Assembly (NCBI GenBank): GCA_029931535.1
Contig: JAQPZY010001621.1
Location: forward strand, 2,642,001-2,706,000
Reading direction: 5' to 3'
DNA: 64,000 nucleotides
DNA from: Margaritifera margaritifera
Lineage: Eukaryota > Mollusca > Bivalvia > Unionida > Margaritiferidae
The position numbers and the translations under genes are program-made. Position 1 is the first letter of the stretch. Each line of letters begins with the position of its first letter. The notes below the pieces were generated by a model, which saw only the letters and a list, made by a program, of their open reading frames with translations, had not been told where the DNA came from and did no database searches. This document shows positions 14,101-26,100 of the stretch, in pieces.

Positions 14101-17100
14101 TTGTACAAAGTTGAACATTGTACCTGAAATTGTTTAAAATGTACCTGAAATTGTTTAAATTGTTTAAAAATGTACAAGCAAACTATCATCTGGGTACATG
14201 CACTTTAGCATAATAACTTATGCTAAAATATAGGTGAGCACAGTACCCGAAATTTTTTTCCATGTGTCTACATTCTACTGGTATATCATAGTTACAGATC
14301 ACAAACACAAGTTCCTTAACTGTAGTAACAGAGAGAATTTAAAATAAATAAAGACAAAAGTTTATCAACAATTACTGGGTGAACACCCTTTTCATCAAAT
14401 TCAGTAGATACAGTTGCACAATAATTATCTCCAAAGAGGAACAAAATGACTAGCTAATACAAGTTAAAATGACCAGTGGCAACCAGGACTAATGAATCTG
14501 TGAAGCATATATCAATGGTAACAACCACCCTGAAGAAAAATGGACTTTACACTGCTTTCAACTTTTATACATAGCTCCAAAGAAATGACCTTCATTGTGA
14601 TAAAGTTCTATCACCAAAATGATTGTGTTAAAACCAACTATAAGCAAATATTATTTCATGTGTCAAGAAATATATGTCATGCAGAAAGAAACATACAATT
14701 GTCTTCTCAAGACTTACCACTCTGAAACATTTCTAATTCAGTGTTACACCTTGAATGTGGGCTTGTGGGTTTTCTGCAATTTTTTGTCTTGTGTCTTCCC
14801 ATTATTAATGAATTACACCCCCCTCTCAAAATTTTGTTTACAAAAATGAGCTACTGTGAAAATTATGCACAGTTGATTTGCTGTGAACATAATGAAACTT
14901 GTAGCATTCATTAATATAACAAAGCTCAAAAGTTTGATCATGTAAACTCTCAATTCTCAACTGCCATAATCAAACACTAAGTGACCTTTTGCATTTGAAC
15001 ATTGAGACACTTCATTGATTATCTAGTTATTAAAAGTGTTTTACCAACAGCACTAGGCAAGGTTATACAATTGTTTACATGTAGTTTTGGGTATTTGGTG
15101 GTAATTTCTCTGCCGTTACATGCAGTTCTAATGCATATGTCACAGTGCCATTGTCATAATGCATGATTGCTGCTGCTTTGCTGACAATGAAGATAAACAA
15201 CAAAGTTTTATTTTTATTGATTACAAGTTTTTCATCACACACACATACTTGAATTTCTTGATGAGATGTTGGTATGCACCATGATACACTTACTGGGTAT
15301 TCAACTGACATTGGCCCCATGGGGTCCATCCCTCTGGATCATACCTCTGAAACTGTTGAAATCTTCACCCTGTAACCATATATACACTTAACTGGGCATG
15401 AAAATGCTTGGCATTTACAGTTGATGAAGCAGTTCAAAATCCAGGATTTTACAGTTTTTGGTATCTTTTTACATTGGATTAAGGCCAAACGACGGGTCAT
15501 ATCTGATGATCATCAGAGATGATTTTTGCATGCATGTATGCAGATGCACATTGTCATCATGCTAACAGATGTTGTCAACTGCCAGTAAACATTTGGGGTG
15601 TTGCTAATTGAAAGATGTTACAGTTTTAAATAGGTAAGCGATTAAGCTGTCATTAGAAGGCAGCAATGTACAGTGAGGTATATTGTTTTACATATTTTAT
15701 ATAAGGTTTATGTATGCAGCATTTATGACACTATTTCATTACTTTTATTTTCCTCAGGAGCTGCATACTGCCAGTTCATGCATATGCTGTTTCCAGGTAA
15801 GAAGAAAATAGTACATTTTTTCCCCCATGTTTTTTTTTATGCCCCCACTGCTTACAGAAGGGGACATCTTGATTTGTTCATGTCACTCCATCCATCCGTA
15901 CTTGTTAGCAGGATTACACAGAAACTACTTGATATAGACAAATGAAACTTGGTTGGCCCGTTTTTATGCATATTTAAATGAAATGATTAGATTTTCAGGC
16001 CACGAACACAATTTTTCAATTTTTATTTAAATACATTATTTAACTTTTTTGCACTTAACTAGTTTGGTTTAAACCTTGTCATCACAATTACACAAAAAAC
16101 GGCACGTTTTAATGCATATGCAGACAACCTGAATTGATTTTCAGGCCAATGAAGCAATTTTACCATTTTGTTATTAATTTTTTAACTTTCTGGACTTTTT
16201 AGGGTGAAAACCTTGTTACCATGATTGCCCAAAAATTACTTTACATAGACAAATAAAATTGGGTAGGCATGTTTTTATGGATATGTAGATCACCTGACTA
16301 GATTTTCAGCCCACTAAATAAATTTTTCCTTTTTATGAATTTTCTTTTTTAATGTTCACACAGTTGAGCAAAAACCACTTGATGTAGATAAATGAAATTC
16401 GGTAGGCATATTTGTAAACATGTGCTGATGACCTAATTAGATTTTCTGGCCACCAAAGCAATTAACGCAATTTTTTAAATTATTTTTGTGTAAATTTTGG
16501 AACATTATACTCTTCATGGAAAACCTTGTGAGCAGGATTATGCAAAAAATGCTTGACATAGACAAATCAGTGCTTGGGAGAATTTTTTGCACGTACTAGT
16601 CCTCAGGACAAGAGAGTGGCAACAGTTACTCATCCATGTCCTCATGTTACTCAACACAGTACACTTCTCTTCTACACTACTTACTCTCTTGCTAACAAAC
16701 CTTTTTATAGGGATAGGAAATCAGTAGGAGGTGGGCTCCTTTTGTATGTTAAAACTGGTACTGTTGCCAAAAAAAAGAGAGAAACACAGGAAATAGAATC
16801 CATTTGGCTACAGATTACTCCACAAAATGCTAAACCGTACATAGTTTGTTTTGTGTACAGACCTCCATCATCAAATACTGATTGGTGTGAATACTTTGAA
16901 CTTCAGATAAATAAAATTTCAAGTGAAGAAAAGGAATTTTAAATTCTTCTCAATGATCAAATAAAAAAGAATTGGGCAGACCTTATTGCTTCTTTAGGTA
17001 TGAAACAACTAGTAAATGAACCCACTAGAGTAACATCTACCTCTGAAACACTTATAGACCATATTTATACCAATACACAAGAAAATGTTCTTGAAGTTCT

Positions 17101-20100
17101 GGTTCCTAAGATTAGTTTAAGTGACCGCTTTGCAATTTTTCTTACACTTAAAGTCAGTAGCAAATCAAAGAAAAATAATATCCATAAATCCATTACTTAT
17201 AGATCTTTTCAAACTTTGATTCTACTCAATTCCTGAAAGATCTGAAACCGATTCCATGGATTACAGTCCAAATCTTTGAAGTTATTGATGATGTTTTAGG
17301 TACTTGGATGGATTTTTTCATGGAACAGTAAACAAACATGCCCCTTTAAAATATTCCAGGAATAAGTCCTGAATTTGTTGTGAAGTATCTTACAAAAAGG
17401 GATGATTGTAAAGTCACGGGACTTTTATATGATTGGACTAAAACTACTAAAGGCAGCTGCACCTGCTATAGAAGTGAGTATAGCTTTTATTTACAATCAC
17501 AGTATTAGGTCTAATAAATTTCCCTAGACTTGGAAAACTGCCAAGGTAACTCCATTGCATAAAGCTGGAACAAAAGATGATGTAAATAACTACAGACCCA
17601 TCTCTATCCTTCCTTGTCTTTCCAAATTACTAGAAAAACATGTACATGATTCTTTTATTAACTATTTAACACATATTCTTATTCATGATAATCAGTCTGG
17701 CTTTTGACAGAATCACTCATGTGAAACTGCACTCATATCTATGATTGATAAACGGCTACAAGCATTAGATAAAGGAGAAATGGTTGGCACTATTATGGTT
17801 GATTTTCATAAAGCTTTTGATCTTGTAGACCATGACATTTTGCTTGAAAAACTGAAAATATATCAATGTAATGAAAACTCCCTAAACTGGTTTAGTTTTT
17901 ACTTAATTGATAGAGTGCAAAAAGTATCTCTAAATGGTCACCTTTCTGAAAACAAAAATATTGATTGAAGAGTACCACAGGGATCTACCTTCGTACCTCT
18001 GTTATTCATTCAGTTTATTAATGACTTATCCCTTAAGATGGGAAATTCAGTTTTTTCCACTGACCACTATGCAGATGACACTACACTATCTGAGTCGGGT
18101 AAAGCCAAGATTGAACTTGAAAATAACTTGCAAGATGCTCTTAAGAGAAGAAGTATGGTGCAAGGAAAACAGTATGATTATACATGTAAATACAGAAAAA
18201 AAAAAAACTCTACTAGTCACAACAACAACAAAAAAAGAGCAAGGCTAGATAGTGACAAACTCCAAGCTCTATTTGCCAATGTTAACCTTAATATGACCTC
18301 TCATGATAAAATTCTTGGTGTATTTGTAGATAACAATCTAACTTGGTCTATTCACACTAAACATTTTTCAAAAAATTTAATTTGTAATCTTTGGCTACTT
18401 AAGAAAGTCTGAACATTCATTCCTTTTCAGCATAGGGTAATCTTTTATAAAAGTTATATTCAGTCATATTTTGACTATTGTAATGTAATTTGGGGTAATA
18501 CCTCAAATTCAAACATAACAAAACTTTTAAGACTCCAAAAGAGGGCATGCCATTTAATTCTAGATCAATATATAAACAATTTTCAGGATGCAATAAATTA
18601 TATAAAAATATTACCAATATATGAAAGAATATTCTTTGGAAAGGCCAAATTTATGTATAAAGTGTCGAGAAAAGCCATTCCTGTCTACCTATGCAGTATC
18701 TTTCACCAAAGAGATTACCTCCTGCTTTTCTCTGCTTACAGATTTTTTTTTACAGATGAATTTTTCAATACAATATGATATTTTATATCTGTTTATGTGC
18801 TCACTGATGCTTGTGTATATGCTACGGGCTTGACATTTTGTTTGATTTTCAGAATAACTCAATTCATTAGTGTTAAGCCTAATTGTTGTCACATTGTACT
18901 GTATATATTGTACATAACAGAAGGCCTCAGGGTAGATTAGTGTTTGTATCTAATTGAGTTACTTTCTCTAAATAAAGTTTCTATTATTATTATAATAAAC
19001 CACAGATACCCAGTGCAAGCTTTATACCAGAATGGGTAAAAATCGTTGAAATATTAATTTGTTTGTAGTGAAGACCAGAGATGCTGCCAGGCCGCGCGAT
19101 CGCGGGTTTCTCGCAACAACGATCGCTAGTCATGCAACTTCTAAAAATCAATGGGGGAAAAGTCACGCAAGTTACCGGCGGTTCCCGCAATTTTTGGTAC
19201 CCAATGCGCGCTTTGTTTTTTTTTTTTAAACACAAAAATTAAAAATAAACGTTTTTCAAATTAAATTTTGGTCGTCTATTTTACCAGTGATCTCAATCAG
19301 GCTATACTGAGGTAGATTTAATGTTTGAATACAAGCATCTGTATGATTGAGATCTGCTGCGGTTTTTGCATAAACGCTCCAGGGGTTCCGATTGAATTGT
19401 CTCCTAGAGGGGTATAACAAATTGATCCATTGAGCAGTCATAACTGAAATTTATAGAGTGTAAGAAGCATCGAGTTTCATGAATGTCGAAACGGAAGATA
19501 ACCGATTTCTTTACGGTAAGATCGTCTGCTAAGGTCGATACTATAGAGCAAGAGGAAAGCTCTGATGTTCTGACGCGAACTGAAGATGTTTGTTGCCATG
19601 CTTTATTTTCTGATGGACATTAAACCATCTTTGGCATCTATTAGCATGACATTTCAGAAACAGCAACTGGATGTTTCTGCAGTAAAACCTGTTTTGGATG
19701 GGTTTTATACTGCTGCCCAGAGAGCTAAGGAAGGGAAAAGCCATTATCAGACTCAGTTTTTAAATGAACTTAAGATGGATGGTGCTGGTAAATGTGCTTC
19801 TATAAAGGGTGTTAAGCTTGAAACAATAGAAGGTGAAACAGAAAAGGACCAGAAGGAAGTAACGAAAGAAATTAATCGGGCCAAGAAAGATTTTTGTGAT
19901 AAGCTTGTAGATCAGATGAAAAGAAGATTTCCAGCAGAACATACAACAATAGCCACAAGTTTTGCAGCCTTGGGACTAAAAAAACTCATTTCTTTCTAAA
20001 GAAGAGGTTGCTGATCATGGCCTAACTGAAATGGAGACTCTAATACAACATTTTGGAGAGGACAAGAAAATTGGTAATGTAACCAGTAAAGCTCTTGTTG

Positions 20101-23100
20101 ATGGTGCTGCAACCTTGGCTGAATACAGCCTTGCAAAAAATTTGATCCTACAACAGAAATATCCCAGGGACAACATGATCGAGTTGTGGAAAATTATGTT
20201 CGAATATCATGAAGACCAGTTCCCTAATTTGTTTAAATTGGCCAAATTAGCAGTGGTTCTCCCATTACAAACAGCAGATTGTGAGAGGGGATTTAGTTCA
20301 CAAAACAGAATTCACACTGCTCTAAGGAATAGGTTAACATCAGAAACTGTGAATAAACTGATGACTATTCAGATACAAGGGGGTCATATAAACGATTTTC
20401 AGTTTCCAGAGGCTTTGAAGAAGTGGAGTGATAAGAAACAGAGAAGAATATTTACCAGCTCAGCAAATTGAATTAGGTATGCAGATATCTTATATATTTG
20501 ATATCAAAGAAGTGATAAAAAGTCATTAAATCATTAAATGCTTGCTTTAAATTAGGTATGCATATACCTTAAAATAATATTGTCACCCATCAGCTACCAT
20601 TCGGCATTGTACCCCCCCCTCCCGCCCTGATTCCCCCCCCCCCTCTAGATGTAGGTGTGGGGGACCTCCCCCTCTTAAGAAAATTTCTGGCAGCATCTCT
20701 GGTGAAGACAGCTGGTTTAAAACCCATCTAATATATAACCCCTTAAATAAATATATAATAGGAGGCAAGGTTTGTAACTCGAGAAATTGCAGTTGCAGTG
20801 TTACATCTAGGGCACCGGAAAGCGGAATTTCCATGTTTTTATGCAGCGTTTATAGGTAGGAATCTGAGAGGTTTCTGTAATCCAGCAATATGATTGGATA
20901 AGGCAAGCCAGTCTCAATTACATCATTCACTCATGATTGAACCTGTCATCTACCAGTGGAAACATGCTGAAGAATAAGAAGTCAATTTTGTATTTTTTTG
21001 GAAGACATCACAAAGAACAATTGCTAGAAAGTTCAGAAATTCCAACTCCTTCTGAGGATGGCAGTTATTCTCTGCCAAATCAGGCATCTGGATCTGAGAC
21101 TGGGAAAGAAGGTTGCAATTCTTAAGGCAGCCAAGACTGCGCTGCCATTGAAAAAAGTTAAATATGATCACTTGCGTCGAGCAAAGTGGAGAAATGGCCA
21201 TTACTATCTAAAAACAATAAAAGAATGATATGTGATGTATGCATCAATCAGAACAAGGATAATGCATTTAGGACAGGATGTACAAATTATCACACTAGTA
21301 CTGTTGAAAAATAATTAACATTTTAAATAATGTCAAAGTTTGTAAGTAAGTGAGTGATGTAGCATAATGTCACAGAGATGGACATTGAGTATTGATGAAT
21401 TTGTTTCTACTTTTTTGTTACCCTAAGTCTTGAAACTATTTGGCCCAATTGTTTTCAGGTTTGGCTCTGTTTTATAGTTTCAATGGCCACTTTGTAAAAA
21501 ATCCTAGAAGCAACACTGCAGTTGCATACCTCATACATCATACATGTGACAGAACAGAGAAGTCAGCTTAGGGTAAATCAGGTGATTTTTGAGTAGTTTT
21601 CGAATGTATATATGAGAACGTTTGTGTGATTTCCAAGTCAGGGAATATTATTTTGACTAGATCTGAAAAATGATCTGCTACCATAAACAGGAGATTATAT
21701 TCGGTTAAAAAGTTGGCAAACTGTGTCTCGGCATGTATATCTTTATCCACATTTGATGCAGATTCTGCGAACATGATACATAATGTCATTCTTGCCACAG
21801 TAGTCACTGTAGCAGATTTTAAAATCAGCTGTACGCAGAGGCCAGAATGCATATTCATGTCCTTTGAACTTGATTCCAACCACTGAAATTCCTGTTTCTG
21901 TCCATCATTGAATTTCGTGTGATATTTTACGTTTTAGCATTGGGAGGTAATGCAACCTTACACATTTCGACAAACTTTAAACACCGAGGGCAAACCGATC
22001 CTGATTTATGCTGATTGAGCTCTTTAGTAATGAAACCATAATCAATTAATCACATTAATCTTTTCAGAATTACTTTGAACACACATAGTATAATCTATGT
22101 CGACAAACTCCAAAGCCAACTGACCCTGCCAACAGAATCAAAGGGATGTTAACTGTTTTATGCTGCTTGAAATTAGCAACTAAATTGTCTTGCCCAGCTT
22201 AAACCAGTTCACAGTCATGTGATCACAGGCAGTATTACCATAAATATACTACACTTGAAGCAAGGTGTCAAAAAAATGGAGAGAAAAAAAATTTCAGTAA
22301 CAATTTTGCGTACATGGGAGATTTCAGTTAGTGACTGGAAGGATGGGAGACACCCCTCATCTTGGTAGGAAAACCTTCCTGTCCAATAGGTTAACATGTA
22401 TGATACCTAGCCCTCGATGTCTTAATGGCACTTGCATTTACAGTGACAGCTTTTAGTAATCTAGGTATCCTTTTAATGTGGAGAAATCTTTTCCTTTTTA
22501 AAGAGCTAACACATGAGCTAGACACGTGAGAGACAGAGAATGTCAAAATGTTGTGATTTTTTTCGTCTGGTCAGACATAGTCCGATAATGTAAAACATTG
22601 GCTCCAATAGTTCGGGGTGGGGGTGGGGGGTGCTCTGCAGTTTATGCCAACTTACATACTAAGTAATCCATTTTCATTAAACGTCCATTCTAGAGACCCA
22701 CTGAAAGGCACATGTCAGAGGAATATTGCCGATTGGCTAAAAGAATTGTGACGTTTGTGCATGATGACCATGATTAAATTTCATCCAATCAGCTGTTGTG
22801 TTGACATCATGTGCCTTATGAATAAATTAGAATAACGTGCATTGTGTGAAAGTTGGTGGATATCGATGGAGACACTTACAATATTTCTTTTAAATGTAAG
22901 CTAGCAACATTTTTCTTGTGAAAAGTAATTACATACTTAAAGAAATGTTGGCTGGCGCTTTCACTTTGGTGTAACAATTTGTCAGTAAAACTACAATATT
23001 GAAAATATGTTTAATCTGGGGGCAGGTGTTGCACTGTCTATCCAGATGAAAAAGCTGAAAATTTTGCCTTTGCCATTCTTTGGCTCTTAACTTCTCACAG

Positions 23101-26100
23101 GTCTAACTCATAAACTCATAAAGATGTGTGATAGCTCATCGAAAGGAAAATTTCACCACATCAGATGATGCCTAGATCAGTGAAAAGTGTGACTGTAAAT
23201 ACAAATATCATTAGGAAATTATGGGCTAGGTGTGAAACTGTATTTTTCTTGAGTTAGTATACAAACCTTGTCTTGTATTATATATTTATCAAAAGGGCAA
23301 TGTATTAGAAGGGTTTTAAACTAGCTGTCTTCACTATGAACATAAATTTTTATGATTTTTTTTTTTAACACATTTTAAGCTTACATGGAGTACCAGTGTA
23401 AAAAAAAACAAAGTCAGCTTTCTTTGTGACATGTTCTAGACTGACAACAAGGAGGCAGAACAGACAAAAGTAATGAATAATTGATGTATGCTACATGTTG
23501 GATAGTATTCAACTTCGGCACTTGTTGATACCAAAAATTGTTTTGGGGGAGAAGGGGTAATGCCATTTTTAAGACATTATTGGCTATATCATGTGGAGGA
23601 AACAGAAACTAAGTGCCTTTCTTAAGGACACACCAAGGCAAATGACCCAGACTTTATTCCCAATGTGTCCAAATCTGCATCTGCTTGGCCCAGGGACCAG
23701 TAAGTAGCAAAGTTTTACTCAGCCAGTTTGTGCCTGGTCAGGACAAGAGGACGAGCAGTTTTCATGAACCCTGCAAATCAGATTCAATGGGCATGTAATT
23801 ATGCATATATAGATGACTTGATTATATTTTGATGGCATTAATGCAACATTTCAGATTTTTTTTCATAAAATTCTGATCTTTAACTTTAACTCACTTTTGT
23901 GACAATATGTGTTTTACAGACACAAATCTAGTTAAAGAGAAAGAAGTGGACAGTGTCATAATGCCCATCAAGATGTATAGGCTGGTGGGGCTGGGGATAT
24001 TATCCCTATAAATGTTTTTAAGATAGAATTTTCAAGGTTGTGATGTGATATTGAGTGATTTGTACATGTGTTCAATGGTCCTGGTGAATTTTTATCTGTC
24101 CTATGGTGTGGGTCTGTGGACTACAGGATTGGATGTGGTGGCACTGGTATGGTAGGCAGATAAAATAAAGAAAAAATATGTATAGAGATTGGATCATTCA
24201 TGGTAAAATTTGCTAAAACAAATCTTGAGAGCGACATGTCATACAAAATGCATGCTCCAAAATAAATATAAAAGCATGTAGGGAAGGATAAAGTACAAGA
24301 TCAACAGTTATTTTCGTAATCACATAAAGAATTGGTTATGTGCAAAGAACCACATAAACATAAATAAAATCACTAACTTCATCATGATATTTTCTTATTT
24401 TGAATTTAGACATTGGATCTTCTTATCAGTTGTACTATCAAAACTTGTTACTTATTAGCTGCCTTTCAGTTGAAAATATCTTAGCTTCTTGTAATCATAA
24501 CTTTTGCTATTCATTTTGGGTTGTATATCTGATACACTTTTTACCTGTGTCTCCTTTTATTTGCAATTTTTAGCTCAATTGGTCATAGATCAGAAGAGCT
24601 TATGGGATGGCCTGTTGTCCATTGTTCATTGTCCATCTGTCCATTCGTTGGCATAAGTTTGTTACTGCTACTCCTAAACTAATATAAGGATTGCCCTGAA
24701 ACTTTACACACACATTTATCCCAAGGTCTAGTTGGTCCTAAATGAAATTGGTGCTGCTGAGACTTCCAGTATGACCACCACAGCAGCCATCTTGAAAATC
24801 TTGTTATTGTGACTCCTCCTGAATGGATGGTCATATCAACATGGGGTTTTCACAAAAAGACTTCTTATGATGTCTAGTTGGTCCCAAATGAAATTGATGC
24901 TGTTCTGACGTCCAAAATGGCAGCCATCTTGACAATCTTATTTAACCAAAATGGCAGCCATCATGAACATCTTATTGCTTCTCCTCCTGAGCAGAAAGTC
25001 ATATTGACATAGGGTTTTACAAGAACACTTCTTATGATGTCTAGTTGGTCCTTAATGAAAATGGTGTCACCTGGACATCCAATATGGCCACCACATCACC
25101 CATATTGAAAATCTTGGGATCGCTACTTCTCCTGAATGTATGATCATATCAACATGGGTATTTCACTAAAAGACTTTGTATGATGTTTCGTTGGTCCTAA
25201 ATAAACATGCTACAAATCTGACATCCAATATGGCCACCACAGCAGCCATCTTTAAAATCTTGTTACCACTTCTCCTCCTGTTTTCACTAAAAGACCTTTT
25301 GTGATGTCTGCTTGGTCCTCAATGAAAATGGTGCCAATCTGACATCTTGTATTGTCGTCATGGCAGCCATCGTGAAAATCTTGTTTTTGCTACTTCTCTG
25401 GAATGGAAAGTCATAGTGGCATGGGGTTTGACCAGAATATTTATGATTGTTAGCTGGGCCTAAATGAAAATGGTGAAACCCAGACATTCAATAAATCTTG
25501 TTATCCCTACTCCACCTGAATGGATGCTCATATCAGCATGGGGTTTTCACTAAAAGACTTCTTATGATATCTGGTTTGTCCTCAGTGCAAATGGTACCGA
25601 TTTGACATCCATTATGGCCACCATGGCAGCCATCTTGAAAATCTTGTTATTGCTCTTCCTCCTAAATGGAAAGTCATATCGACATGAGATTTGCATCAGA
25701 AGACTAATTATGATATCTTGTTGGCATGAATGCAAATGGTGCTGATCTGACCTCAAATATGGATGCCACAATTTACGTATTGAAAATCTTGTAACTAATT
25801 CTCCATAGAGGATGGACATATCAACAATAGTTTTCACCAAAAGTCTTCTAATGGTGTCTAATTTGCCCTCAATGAAAATGTTGCCGATCTTACATCCAAT
25901 ATGGCTTATTGCTCAAGAATATCAGAGTTGGTCAGCAATTTAAAAGAAGAAATGGTTTTATCTTGAATTCTTGGAAATTCTTCTTTTTTTTCCATTGACT
26001 TAGTGGTGTTTTTTTTTTTTTTAAATGCAAAGAAAAGAACGAGCCTTCCTGACAAATTATAATTAGTCACTACATAAATTTTGGGATCATTCCTTGTAGC

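Noticed and set aside
20583..20834. 83-codon - strand ORF rich in Gly and Pro
   Set aside because: Caused by C-rich homopolymer runs (20613-20642) and the right terminus of the hAT element.
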